In this document: piece after piece, positions 1 through 7,989 of the stretch | Layout: the number at the start of each line of letters is the position of its first letter | Numbering within the stretch: the first letter of the stretch is position 1 | DNA from: Alphaproteobacteria bacterium | GTDB taxonomy: Bacteria; Pseudomonadota; Alphaproteobacteria; Rs-D84 | DNA: 64,000 nucleotides | NCBI GenBank assembly: GCA_015062525.1 | Contig: SUUM01000001.1 | Span: 1 to 64,000 of the forward strand | Direction of reading: 5' to 3' | Notes under the pieces: generated by a model | Database searches by the model: none | Told to the model about the DNA's origin: nothing | What the model saw: the letters and a program-made list of their open reading frames with translations, nothing else | Program-made: the position numbers and the translations under genes

Positions 1-28
1 TTGCTTGTAATAAAATACAATCTATTAG

Positions 29-121
29 TTATGCAGCCTGTGGCAGTTTCCAATCCCAATTTGCGGCTTGAATTTCACGCAATTCTGCGACATAATTAGT
101 TCGGAAATCGTCCGCTAGGGC
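29..121 (-). pseudogene. 3' remnant of an unidentified gene
   Basis: Reading leftward from the repeat border there is an open frame of about 30 codons ending in TAA at 29-31, with a protein-like C-terminus (ending WDWKLPQAA). The frame is cut where the tandem repeat array begins near 119, so only the 3' end of a gene remains. I do not recognise the family. It could also be chance coding in a short stretch, but the composition (ELREIQAANWDW) looks genuine. Confidence 0.4.
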
Positions 122-840
122 GCGCCAGAATTAATAAGAAATACCACCTTGCGTGGTATTTTTTATTAATCCACGTGCAACGTGGATATTCGAACCCAGG
201 GTTCGAGCCGTTAGTTGGTGAAAACGAGTGCCAACGAAGTTTGAACCTTACGTGGCGAAAAGGGGCCCACCACGCAAGTGGTGGGAATTAAACAATCCTT
301 CTGGATGCGCCACGAATTCAAAACCGACCAAAATGGTCGGTTTTTAATTTGTGTTGCCCATCCCAGGATTTGAACCCGACCAGAGGGTTCGACAAGGAGT
401 AGATTTGACAAGTATCACGCTGTCAAATCGTCACGACTGCCCCGACGGCACAAAGTGCCAAGGGAATCCTTCTGGATGCGCCAGAATTAATAAGAAATAC
501 CACCTTGTGTGGTATTTTTTATTAATCCACGTGCAACGTGGATATTCGAACCCAGGGTTCGAGCCGTTAGTTGGTGAAAACGAGTGTCAACAAAGTTTGA
601 ACCTTACGTGGCGAAAAGGGGCCCACCACGCAAGTGGTGGGAATTAAACAATCCTTCTGGATGCGCCAGATTTAATAAAGAACGTCGCCTTGTGCGGCGT
701 TTTTTATTAAACCGTGTGTAACACGGGGATTTGAACCCGACCAGAGGGTTCGACAAGGAGTAGATTTGACAAGTATCACGCTGTCAAATCGTCACGACTG
801 CCCCGACGGCACAAAGTGCCAAGGGAATCCTTCTGGATGT
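119..840 (+). repeat. Tandem array of structured, terminator-punctuated repeat units (A-B-A-B)
   Basis: Two unit types alternate: A (about 171-298 and 525-658) and B (about 352-478 and 715-838). All four end in the same 'aatccttctggatg' sequence and are separated by hairpin-plus-T-run terminators (about 131-165, 319-346, 495-522, 677-706). A units contain a perfect 8-bp stem closed by GCAA (CCCACCAC/GTGGTGGG) and a TCGAACCC/GGGTTCGA palindrome. B units contain GATTTGACA/TGTCAAATC and GGCAC/GTGCC stems. Both carry a TTCGAA- or TTTGAA-type T-arm-like motif, but no complete tRNA cloverleaf forms. The T runs and the GNRA-type loop favour transcription on the plus strand. ORFs here are by-products. 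This may be an array of small structured RNAs or degenerate tRNA-flank copies. Confidence 0.6.
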
Positions 841-854
841 ACAAAAAACACTTC

Positions 855-1000
855 ACTAAATGAAAGTTTATCTTAGTGTAAGTGGTTAGTGTAAGTGGTA
901 AGTGATGGCACTATAATGTGCGGCATTCGCCGCACACATCCACTAACCACTTGCACTTGCACTAACCACTAAACTTTTATTTATCTAAGTATTCATATCT
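855..1000. repeat. Imperfect palindrome of 'actaaccact' repeats plus solo mobile-element end
   Basis: The stretch 'taagtggttagtgtaagtgg' is mirrored by 'ccactaaccacttgcac...' around a GTGCGGC/GCCGCAC hairpin. It is followed by 'taaacttttatttatct', the terminal sequence of the DUF559 element found at 36, 52 and 59 kb. The 'actaaccacttgcacttacactaaccacta' phrase recurs immediately before terminators near 30.8, 36.55, 53.08, 60.0 and 60.5 kb. Confidence 0.6.
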
Positions 1001-1013
1001 CATGTCTCAAAAA

Positions 1014-1036
1014 AAATCCCGCCATTCGGCGGGATT
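1014..1036 (-). terminator. Rho-independent terminator of the FKBP lipoprotein gene
   Basis: AAATCCCGCC-ATTC-GGCGGGATTT hairpin followed on the minus strand by a run of T, just beyond the stop codon of the gene at 1041. Confidence 0.85.
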
Positions 1037-1040
1037 TGAA

Positions 1041-1373
1041 TTATTTTTCAACAATATCTACAACCTTGACCTTGAATATTACGGATTTGCCCGCCAGGTC
1101 TTCTACATACTGTTCTGGGAATGTGATATTGATATCACGTTCTTCACCCTCGGCCATGCCGACCAACTGTTCTTCAAAGCCTGGTACAAACTGACCGCTG
1201 CCCAATTTCAATGGGAAATTTTCGGCCGTGCCGCCTGGGAACTGAACACCATCCAGATAACCCGCAAAATTGATAACAACAGTATCACCATTTTCTGCAA
1301 CTGGTGCCTTTTCACCACATCCCGCCAGGCCCAAAGCCGCCAATACACCCATAACAGACACTAATTTTTTCAT
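1041..1373 (-). CDS. FKBP-type peptidyl-prolyl isomerase lipoprotein
   Basis: This 110-residue protein has a lipoprotein signal with lipobox LAGC (Cys near residue 19), so it should be anchored in the membrane facing the periplasm. The rest is one short FKBP domain, recognisable by [14 protein letters not shown], a [16 protein letters not shown] segment and the closing ...[12 protein letters not shown] strand. FKBP domains isomerise X-Pro bonds and help envelope proteins fold; a weak trigger-factor-like PPIase core is the closest comparison. An AAGGGG ribosome site lies 8-9 bases before the ATG. It follows another lipoprotein gene with about 28 bases between them, so the two may be co-transcribed. 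Catalysis is inferred from the family only. Confidence 0.85.
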   Translation of the reverse strand: MKKLVSVMGVLAALGLAGCGEKAPVAENGDTVVINFAGYLDGVQFPGGTAENFPLKLGSGQFVPGFEEQLVGMAEGEERDINITFPEQYVEDLAGKSVIFKVKVVDIVEK

Positions 1374-1401
1374 ACGTTTTCCCCTTTTGTTTTGTCGTTA
1401 G

Positions 1402-1965
1402 TTAATTGTCATAAACACATCTGAAACCATATTCACGCATGGTTGCGCCTTCGGCTTCAATCCGATAGTCAAAATAAGGTGTCGGACGCATCACATCAAA
1501 TGAAGGAACATCATAAACCATGACAATACTGTCTGCATTACGTCCACATACACGCTTCATTTCATAATCTGCAACCGCCGCCAAAATCGTACGCGAATCG
1601 CCATCAATATCCATACCATCTGCATTTTGCATCAAGCGCAGACGCATTTCACGCACATCGGTATTTCCCAGCAAAATCTGAACACGAACCATCACACCCT
1701 TGTATTCCTGCCAACGGGTTTCCATACGCGACGTATTCCAACGATTTGCATTCTGTTCTTTTTCTGCGCCTGTCTTGGGCTTGTACGAATCGATATTAGC
1801 ATATTGATTATCCGATTGCATAAAAGTACTGGTCCGTTCATTGTACAACGGCGCATCCTGCCCCCCCTGGGCAAAGTCCACTTCGTTATAAGGGGCATCA
1901 TTACCCACCACACACCCCACCAATGTCAACACACCCAATAAAGCAAACAAAATAGATTTCTTCAT
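1402..1965 (-). CDS. Lipoprotein of unknown function
   Basis: About 187 residues. The ORF track begins at an upstream TTG; I prefer the ATG at 1965 (MKKSILFALL...) because AGAGAG sits 7 bases before it. A lipobox (LVGC) gives a lipidated Cys near residue 18. The mature part is polar with several acidic/amide stretches and no transmembrane segment. Near the C-terminus are two cysteines (RVCGRN and FRCVYDN). I do not recognise a domain. It lies directly upstream of the FKBP lipoprotein gene in the same direction and divergent from the VirB11-like gene. Confidence 0.8.
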   Translation of the reverse strand: MKKSILFALLGVLTLVGCVVGNDAPYNEVDFAQGGQDAPLYNERTSTFMQSDNQYANIDSYKPKTGAEKEQNANRWNTSRMETRWQEYKGVMVRVQILLGNTDVREMRLRLMQNADGMDIDGDSRTILAAVADYEMKRVCGRNADSIVMVYDVPSFDVMRPTPYFDYRIEAEGATMREYGFRCVYDN

Positions 1966-2006
1966 ATTCAATCTCTCTTTTTATTGATTTTAACAAATAA
2001 AGATTT

Positions 2007-2035
2007 TTGATTCAAGTCAGGATTTATGATAAAAT
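2007..2035 (+). promoter_or_regulatory. Promoter placing the start site at or next to the virB11-like ATG
   Basis: TTGATT (2007-2012), 17-base spacer, TAAAAT (2030-2035), and the ATG follows 7 bases later at 2043. There is no Shine-Dalgarno sequence, so the mRNA is probably leaderless or nearly so. Confidence 0.5.
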
Positions 2036-2042
2036 TAATTAT

Positions 2043-3002
2043 ATGTCTAACATAGTCCTGGAATCTTTACTGAAACCATTGGCGGAATTTTATTCCCCGT
2101 CTTTTGTCGAAGAAATCGCAATCAACCACGCGGGCGAGGTTTGGATGCGTCTGCACGGTGCGCGCGTTCCTTGGGTTTCATACCAGGCTGAAATTTTAAG
2201 CAAACAATACCTAGTAGATTTAATTCACACCGTTGCAAATATCTATGAACGACCATTTGATCCAATTCATGGTATGCCGGTGGTTTATGCCACCCTGCCC
2301 GGCAATCATCGATTTACCGCAATTGCGGGTCCAAACGTACAATATGATGAACGCGACATAACGGGCGGTGTTGCACTAAACATCCGTGGCGGGGGCGCAC
2401 ATGATACCAGTTTTGAAAACTATCATCTGCGTCGTGGTGAAAAGTTATTAACGGTCAAACCGCGTCAAAGCGTTCGCCCCGACGACCCATACGACCGTTT
2501 GATGAGTGCCATTAATGACGGCAGTCCAATTTTAATATCAGGCGCCACCGCCACCGGAAAAACAACATTTTTGAATCACATGCTGACACTAATTGATAAA
2601 AACAGTCGTGTGATTACCGTCGAAGACGCCCGTGAAATTCGTGTACCCCAGGCGAATCGGGTTCACTTTGTATTATCGCGCACCGAACAAACAAACGATT
2701 TTAATTATGCACGCTTGCTGGATTTGGTTGTACGTATGACCCCCGACGTAATTATCGGTGGGGAAATATCGACCGACAATGCATCTGTATTGTGGGAAAT
2801 GCTTGGGACGGGACACGACCATTTCTATACAACCATTCACGCAGAAAGTGCCGAAGCCGCCTATGCAGCATTTGCCGACCGCATTCTGCATACCCAGCCG
2901 GCATACAATCGCACAGATTTGATTACGGAAATGAAAAAGAAAATTCGCGTTGTACAATTATCGCGCGACGGCGCCCTGCGCGCCGTGACCGCGGTTGTTT
3001 AA
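2043..3002 (+). CDS. VirB11-family secretion ATPase (orphan)
   Basis: About 319 residues from the ATG at 2043; the upstream ATG at 2007 lies inside the likely promoter. It has the two-domain layout of VirB11/PulE-type traffic ATPases: an N-terminal domain (to about residue 135) followed by a RecA-like domain with Walker A GATATGKTTF, the Asp-box region VITVEDAREI, a Walker B-like RMTPDVIIGGEI and the His-box segment HFYTTIHAES. Such hexameric ATPases power type IV secretion or related pilus machines from the cytoplasmic face of the inner membrane. No other VirB/Tra gene is visible in this window, so the partner machinery must be elsewhere or the protein serves a reduced system. A small gene follows 21 bases downstream. 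Confidence 0.9.
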   Translation: MSNIVLESLLKPLAEFYSPSFVEEIAINHAGEVWMRLHGARVPWVSYQAEILSKQYLVDLIHTVANIYERPFDPIHGMPVVYATLPGNHRFTAIAGPNVQYDERDITGGVALNIRGGGAHDTSFENYHLRRGEKLLTVKPRQSVRPDDPYDRLMSAINDGSPILISGATATGKTTFLNHMLTLIDKNSRVITVEDAREIRVPQANRVHFVLSRTEQTNDFNYARLLDLVVRMTPDVIIGGEISTDNASVLWEMLGTGHDHFYTTIHAESAEAAYAAFADRILHTQPAYNRTDLITEMKKKIRVVQLSRDGALRAVTAVV

Positions 3003-3023
3003 TTTAACCAAAGGGGAATCAAG

Positions 3024-3242
3024 ATGGATGAACATGGCATTACAATAACAGATCCAAATTATCGCGACATCGCCACCCGACAGGCATACGAACGCGCAGA
3101 CCGTGAACGCACCGAACAAAAATTGGCACGCGCTGCGGCCCGCGAAGAACGCTGGCTGAACGAACCGTTTTTAATTGAAAAAGTTATTGCACGCATAAAA
3201 CAGCTGCACAATCACCTGTTTTCAAAACAAAAAGTTCATTAA
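3024..3242 (+). CDS. Small charged protein downstream of virB11-like gene
   Basis: 72 residues, preceded by a good ribosome site (AAGGGG, 8 bases before the ATG) and separated from the VirB11-like gene by 21 bases, so very likely co-transcribed. The sequence is highly charged, with a helical Arg/Glu/Ala-rich middle (RADRERTEQKLARAAAREE) that could form a short coiled coil and an amphipathic C-terminus. No signal peptide or membrane segment. Function unknown; the operon position suggests an accessory of the ATPase. Confidence 0.75.
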   Translation: MDEHGITITDPNYRDIATRQAYERADRERTEQKLARAAAREERWLNEPFLIEKVIARIKQLHNHLFSKQKVH

Positions 3243-3266
3243 AAATCCCGCCACTGGCGGGATTTT
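3243..3266 (+). terminator. Terminator of the virB11-like operon
   Basis: AAAAATCCCGCC-ACT-GGCGGGATTTT directly after the stop codon of the 72-residue gene. Confidence 0.85.
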
Positions 3267-3336
3267 ACTAAATAAATACACCATCAGATTTTATGAAATA
3301 AATTAGAATGATTAAGATACAAACGAACCCGCAACC

Positions 3337-3384
3337 GTAGTGTACAGACGCTACATGAGACACCCACAATTCGCTTTAGATATG
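3337..3384 (-). repeat. Partial copy of GTGTA hairpin element
   Basis: Contains 'gtagtgtacagacgctacat' followed by the right arm 'cccacaattcg' exactly as in the full element at 3425-3476, but the complementary left arm is missing. Confidence 0.7.
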
Positions 3385-3424
3385 ACACAGATTTTTTAAA
3401 ATAAAAGATAATGGTATAGATAAA

Positions 3425-3476
3425 CGAATTGTGGGGGTCGTAGTGTACAGACGCTACATGAGACACCCACAATTCG
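3425..3476 (-). repeat. Hairpin element with GTGTA/TACAY core, 3' of autotransporter gene
   Basis: Outer stem CGAATTGTGGG (3425-3435) pairs with CCCACAATTCG (3466-3476). Inner core GTGTA (3443-3447) pairs with TACAT (3455-3459). The same core with a different but self-complementary outer stem is found at 34806-34855 (between rpoA and rplQ) and 62739-62787 (between rpsM and rpsK), always downstream of a minus-strand gene. Confidence 0.75.
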
Positions 3477-3501
3477 CTTTAGATATGCCATTAGATTTTA
3501 T

Positions 3502-6500
3502 TTAGAAGCGTCCACGGAATTTAATCATCCCTGTCTGTGAAGTATAATCACGATGCAAATCCAAATCATACATCAGTGATACTTCTACGCCTTTGTACAG
3601 TGCGGTCAACCCGATACCGAATTCACCACCCAGACGGCTTAGACGTTCTGCATCAACTTTGTACGATGTGACACCCGGCATTACAACGGTTGCAGTCGCT
3701 TCATCGCTGATGAAATCATACGTCATTGCCGCGCGCAGTTCTGGACGCAATTGGATTGCCCAATCGTTTTCGATTGCGAATGCATATTTCAGCCCCGCAA
3801 CCCCCGTCAGGAAATCTGTATCCAATTCTTTTGCAAAACTGTGTGCTTCTTGGGCAATATGCAGATAGCGCAGACCTGCCTCGGTTGTAATACCGGTTGC
3901 AAAGTCATACCCACCCATGATTTGTGCACCATATGAATCAACATCATATTCATCATTATACACAACACCAGCAATCGTCTTGTTTTCTGTGTATTCAGAC
4001 ATAGAATATGTTGCGGTTGCATTTACAAACCATTCGCTTGGCTTATACTGACCATACAGGAACAGTGTCTTGCTATCAATATCTGTATCAACGCCATCGG
4101 CATGAACATCAGAATTATTGAATGCCAAACCACCACCAACTGTCCAAGTCTTGTCAATTGTTGTATCTACGCCCAATGCGATACCACGTGTATATCCGTG
4201 GAACTCATCTGCAAACTTAGACTTGTTAAACATACCCTGGGCCCAGAAACCGTTTTCCTGGCTGCGTTCATCACCACCGGCACGACCGACGGAAATACCA
4301 CCCGCCATACGCCCCGCCGCCAACGACAGAACCTGGTTCTGAACCGAAGATGCCGCGGCCTGTGCTACTGGTTTATCGGTCGGATTCAGTTTTTTGGTCT
4401 CGCGTTCAACAATTGCAACCATTGCATCGTCGCCACTATTCAACACCTGTTGCAATGCCAAAGACACTTTCTGCAGGGCTGGGTCTTGTGTCATTGTCAA
4501 ACCTGCAATTGCGCCGGCGGCCTGGGTTGAAATACCCGCATCTTTGGCCAAATCTTCAACCGCCTTGGTTTCAACAACAACTGCATATTCGTCATTATAT
4601 TTAACATTATATGCCAAACCTGCATCCAACTTCATATCGGTTTCGTCGTCAAAGATTTTATATGTGCCAACCGAACCGACATTCAGTTTCAGCAATGCGT
4701 CTTCACCGGCAACAATATCACCATACAGATGACCATATGGGCGACCATTTGTCACAGACGCAACAACCGTGCCATCAATGTTCATGGTATCAAACTTAAC
4801 CGTTGATGTACCAATATCCATTGTTGCACCATTTGCCAGTGTCAGTGTGGCGCCTGCTATATCTTTTTCTGTATCAGCTGCCAGCCCCATCACATTACCA
4901 CTAAATGTTGTAACGCCAGATTCAATTACAATGCTTTCATTTACATTCAGCATACCGCCACCGAACGTTGCATCGTTTGCAACGATACGATCAACCATGA
5001 TACCGCGTTCAGTATCCTGGATATTAACCGTACCACCATCAATGACCAGGTCATTTAATGCAATTTGACGAAGCCCTTTCGTCGCTGTTTCTCTGTCTGT
5101 TATCTTGGTCGCGTTCCAAACCGCACCATCTTTTAAAGCAATCTTCGCGTTTGAAACCTCTAACTTTCCGTCACCCGGATTAACATCATCCCAAGAAACA
5201 ACTGTGTTCCCCTTCCAGAAAGACTCTTCTCCAACCAGATTCACATCAATAGTCGCATTAACTGGTGAACCAGATTTTTCTTCCCTATAATTAAAGTTAA
5301 TATCACCTAACATCTTTACAGTATTTTCACCAGATTTATTGATATTAACCTGGGCATCACCACGCGCCAAGATTGCATTCTGTGCACGGATTGTTGTATT
5401 ACCTTCGATATTAACGATACCCCAGCTCATAGCAGCGACACCAATTCCTTGGTAAACATCCTTGGTTGGTGCATCAATAACAATATTTTCACCTGTAATA
5501 TTGACGGTTGCGACATCATCTGCTGGGTTATTATTACCTGCATGTATCGCACCCGCTTCATCGGCGTTTGTGGCAATCTTGATATTTTTTCCCTTGATAT
5601 CAACTTTCGCACCTTGTGCCAAAGCCAATACGCCATAACTGCTACCAGACGCAATATCAACAGATTTGGTATTTTCATTACCAACACTCACGATTGCGCC
5701 ATTTTTCGCACGCACCCCCATACCATCAATCGCAGAAATTTCAATTTCGCCCGCAGTTTCCGTACCAATGTTAATCACAGACTGTTGTTCTACACACACA
5801 GCATGCCCCGACTCTACATCAATTTCAATATCCGATCCCTGGATATCCAATTGAGTACCCAGCGCAACAACAATTTGCGAATTTCCTTTAACATCAAGCT
5901 CATCCGCAACAATTTCTGCGACACCATCAGAAGTAATCCCTAATTCCGGCAAATCCTTAATAATATTTAATGAACTGTCATTGAAAACAATTTCTTTAGC
6001 AGTAATCTTGGACCCTGCCATAATTACATCCGAACCGGTGACCGTAACTTTTCCCGCTTCCTTAGAATCATCACGTGTCAAAAACCTGTCCATCGCACCA
6101 AGTTGTTCTACACCATTTGCATTATTCCATACTACCTGTTCATCACGTTCAGAACCATCTTTATTATATTTAGCTAAATCAAAATCGATTGGATTACCAG
6201 ATTCGTCATACCGTTGCGAATTCCAAGCAAACTCTTCATCGTCTGCCAATTCTCTGACGGTTAAATCAATTGGCCCAAAATAAACTTGTTCACTATCTTT
6301 TATACCTGTTAAATCAAAGGAACGCGCAACCATTTTGTACTCTGGCCACGCCAAAACCGTCTGATCTTCCGATGCAATTCTTACCCCACCCCAAATAGTT
6401 TCGTTTGTAACAACATCACCTAAAACAAATGCATTACCCGATAAATTTGGGTCATTACTTGCCATTGCGGGCATGATTGCCAAGGCCGGCAAAATACTGC

Positions 6501-6540
6501 AGACTTTCAACAAATCCGCCAAATGTTTTGTATTAGACAT
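3502..6540 (-). CDS. Autotransporter (type Va-like) adhesin/surface protein
   Basis: About 1012 residues. I use the second Met (MSNTKHLADLL) because AAAGGTG is properly placed before it. A signal sequence (to about residue 28, ...PAMASNDPN) is followed by a long passenger rich in short beta-strand repeats with Gly/Asn/Asp turns (GDINF, IKGKNIKIATNAD, VNIEGNTTIRAQN), typical of a beta-helix. The last ~280 residues form an autotransporter beta-barrel (GFWAQGMFNKSKF ... ending MIKFRGRF with a C-terminal Phe). No protease or known enzymatic motif is seen in the passenger, so adhesion or surface coating is the likely role. It is transcribed alone; hairpin elements lie just after the stop. Confidence 0.9.
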   Translation of the reverse strand: MSNTKHLADLLKVCSILPALAIMPAMASNDPNLSGNAFVLGDVVTNETIWGGVRIASEDQTVLAWPEYKMVARSFDLTGIKDSEQVYFGPIDLTVRELADDEEFAWNSQRYDESGNPIDFDLAKYNKDGSERDEQVVWNNANGVEQLGAMDRFLTRDDSKEAGKVTVTGSDVIMAGSKITAKEIVFNDSSLNIIKDLPELGITSDGVAEIVADELDVKGNSQIVVALGTQLDIQGSDIEIDVESGHAVCVEQQSVINIGTETAGEIEISAIDGMGVRAKNGAIVSVGNENTKSVDIASGSSYGVLALAQGAKVDIKGKNIKIATNADEAGAIHAGNNNPADDVATVNITGENIVIDAPTKDVYQGIGVAAMSWGIVNIEGNTTIRAQNAILARGDAQVNINKSGENTVKMLGDINFNYREEKSGSPVNATIDVNLVGEESFWKGNTVVSWDDVNPGDGKLEVSNAKIALKDGAVWNATKITDRETATKGLRQIALNDLVIDGGTVNIQDTERGIMVDRIVANDATFGGGMLNVNESIVIESGVTTFSGNVMGLAADTEKDIAGATLTLANGATMDIGTSTVKFDTMNIDGTVVASVTNGRPYGHLYGDIVAGEDALLKLNVGSVGTYKIFDDETDMKLDAGLAYNVKYNDEYAVVVETKAVEDLAKDAGISTQAAGAIAGLTMTQDPALQKVSLALQQVLNSGDDAMVAIVERETKKLNPTDKPVAQAAASSVQNQVLSLAAGRMAGGISVGRAGGDERSQENGFWAQGMFNKSKFADEFHGYTRGIALGVDTTIDKTWTVGGGLAFNNSDVHADGVDTDIDSKTLFLYGQYKPSEWFVNATATYSMSEYTENKTIAGVVYNDEYDVDSYGAQIMGGYDFATGITTEAGLRYLHIAQEAHSFAKELDTDFLTGVAGLKYAFAIENDWAIQLRPELRAAMTYDFISDEATATVVMPGVTSYKVDAERLSRLGGEFGIGLTALYKGVEVSLMYDLDLHRDYTSQTGMIKFRGRF

Positions 6541-6653
6541 GACTTCACCTTTCGTCAATTTAATCCTATTATTGGATTGCTTTTATTCATAGCACACTTA
6601 TTTTCATATTCAATAAAAAAAGATTCCTAATTCTATTGAAACTAAAAAAAATA

Positions 6654-6893
6654 TGCCGCCAACGAAATTTGGCGGTCGGGTGGGTTAAGAAAATCACCAG
6701 AAAGCATGACCCCGCCAGTCTTTGGGAAACCCTGTTTTTATAACTGACGGCCCCCCGACCAAAACGGCGGGGTTTATAACAATACCTGCCACAAAAGTGC
6801 ACAAATATTGTTTTTGCGGATTCAATGCGGCACACCGCATTACTTTCTGATGGGTTTTCTTACGACCCCGAATACCAAATCCCTTTGGATTCA
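6654..6893 (-). ncRNA. Candidate structured noncoding RNA with own promoter and terminator
   Basis: On the minus strand TTGCAA (6923-6928), a 17-base spacer and TATAAT (6900-6905) predict a start near 6893. A CCGCCAA/TTGGCGG hairpin followed by a T-rich tract (6654-6675) ends the unit. The two ends of the ~240-nt region are complementary in three ordered blocks: GGTCG (6674-6678) with CGACC (6863-6867), TAAGAAAA (6686-6693) with TTTTCTTA (6855-6862), and CAGAAAG (6698-6704) with CTTTCTG (6843-6849). Inside are hairpins AATGCGG/CCGCATT, AACAATA/TATTGTT and CCCCG/CGGGG. This is a long closing helix with a multibranched interior. It does not carry the signature sequences I would expect of tmRNA, RNase P, SRP or 6S RNA. 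The 66-residue ORF here could be coincidental. Confidence 0.5.
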
Positions 6894-6946
6894 TCTATAA
6901 TTATATGCTAACTAAATATTTTTTGCAATTGCTTTGACAAATAAAA

Positions 6947-7062
6947 AATGCCCTGCGTGGGACATTTTGATTTTATCTTGGTTGGGCTATCTGTGCAATT
7001 CGCGAGCCGACATAATCAAAATCGGACAAGAGATTGATGATGTGAAAGAAAAACTTATATAA
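6947..7062 (+). repeat. Module-boundary repeat, copy 1 (with WLGYLCNSR reading frame)
   Basis: Matches 7990-8098 over a weak terminator-like hairpin (AAATG...CATTTT), the tRNA-3'-end-like 'tcttggttggg' (6976-6986) and a frame reading PAWDILILSWLGYLCNSR...IGQEI. Copy 2 keeps the same reading frame with different codons after the Arg, so the segment may be, or derive from, a small conserved coding sequence. In this copy no in-frame ATG precedes it; a TTG is possible. Confidence 0.45.
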
Positions 7063-7126
7063 AAACTTTACAAACAACAATCTTATTATACAATGTCAGC
7101 ATATAACCAAATACAACCGAACAAAA

Positions 7127-7723
7127 ATGCATTATTATTATCAAAAATATCCTTATTTAAACTATAACTATTTTGATACAGACGGTATTTGGACTATGTT
7201 TTCAATACCACCTAAAATGCTTATAGATGAATTTGTTAATAAATTTGGTTATAAACCTAAAACTTTCTTTGACTGTGGTGCTGCTACTGGTGTTATTGTT
7301 TTTATGGCACAAAGATTAGGTATGAATGCACGTGGTATAGACATAAAAAAATACCCATATCAATTCAATTATTTAGAAGAATTATTTACAAATGGCAAAA
7401 TACAAATAAAGTCTATTCTTGATCATGAACCCATTGTGGCAGATATAGTATTTTGTAATGGCACACTTACTTATTTTTCTGAAAAAGAATTGCCAAAAGT
7501 GCTTGATAAGTTTAAGAAAAGTAAAATGATTTGTGCAATACATAATACAACCGAGGATGTCGCAGCAGCACAAAAAAATGGAGACGAATTAATCACATGT
7601 AATAAAACACGTCTTATTAAACCACAAAATTGGTGGATGGATACATTTACAAAAAACGGTTTCAATGCAAAATACGCAGACCACATACGGTGTTTTTGTG
7701 CTGTTCCAAGTCGTGGTACATAA
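7127..7723 (+). CDS. Putative SAM-dependent methyltransferase, AT-rich single-gene module
   Basis: 198 residues with a Rossmann-type SAM-binding motif (KTFFDCGAATGVIVFMAQ, about residues 45-62), an acidic strand-2 end (ARGIDIKKY) and a motif resembling the post-II acidic loop (ADIVFCNGTLTYF). This fits a class I methyltransferase; the substrate is unknown. The codon use is much more AT-rich than the flanking housekeeping genes, suggesting acquisition. No clear ribosome site precedes the ATG at 7127, so the start is uncertain (Met at residue 24 is an alternative). It is followed within 3 bases by a GTTCGAAA/TTTCGAAC hairpin and a CCCGCC terminator, the same 3' arrangement as the gene at 8284. 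Confidence 0.65.
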   Translation: MHYYYQKYPYLNYNYFDTDGIWTMFSIPPKMLIDEFVNKFGYKPKTFFDCGAATGVIVFMAQRLGMNARGIDIKKYPYQFNYLEELFTNGKIQIKSILDHEPIVADIVFCNGTLTYFSEKELPKVLDKFKKSKMICAIHNTTEDVAAAQKNGDELITCNKTRLIKPQNWWMDTFTKNGFNAKYADHIRCFCAVPSRGT

Positions 7724-7725
7724 AA

Positions 7726-7827
7726 AAGTTCGAAAATGACAATTTTTTGACATTTTCTAAAACCTAACTTTCGAACTTGGTGAATTTATTAGGAAACAAA
7801 ATAAAACCCGCCTTTATTGGCGGGCTT
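7726..7827 (+). terminator. TTCGAA hairpin plus CCCGCC terminator (module 1)
   Basis: AAGTTCGAAA (7726-7735) pairs with TTTCGAACTT (7769-7778) with a second inner stem (AAAATG/CATTTT). Then a CCCGCC-TTTATT-GGCGGG terminator follows at about 7803-7827. The downstream region of the 141-residue gene (8708-8808) repeats this order with the same outer arms but different inner stem. Confidence 0.7.
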
Positions 7828-7838
7828 GTCTATCTTGG

Positions 7839-7976
7839 GCGGCCGCAGCTGGGTGCCTCGATACACAATAACAAAAATCAAAAAAATCTCCCTTGGTCGA
7901 TTTTTTAAGATTTTTCTAATTGTCTATTCTCGTATTGGTCATGCGTGCCGTTGGCACTCTGACCGATCCAGCCGCC
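7839..7976. repeat. Long imperfect inverted repeat, possible structured element
   Basis: GGGCGGC (7839-7845) pairs with GCCGCCC near 7969-7975. Inside, AGCTGG/CCAG, a GTGCC/GGCAC hairpin and AAAAATC/GATTTTT arms give a nested fold of about 140 bases. It follows a terminator and the 'tcttgg' sequence that elsewhere marks a tRNA 3' end. No intact tRNA is present. Confidence 0.4.
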
Positions 7977-7989
7977 CCAGATAAAACAA

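Noticed and set aside
211-647. ORFs at 211-411 (-) and 351-647 (+)
   Set aside because: They run through the tandem structured repeats; the PGFEP-type peptide strings are typical of translating T-arm-like sequence in the wrong sense.
6654-6893. Identification as tmRNA, RNase P RNA, 6S or SRP RNA
   Set aside because: Signature sequences of these RNAs are not visible and the size or fold does not fit; left as unknown.
6587-6894. Two minus-strand ORFs of 82 and 66 codons
   Set aside because: They overlap the candidate structured RNA, have no ribosome site and no recognisable similarity. The 66-codon frame is kept only as an alternative.
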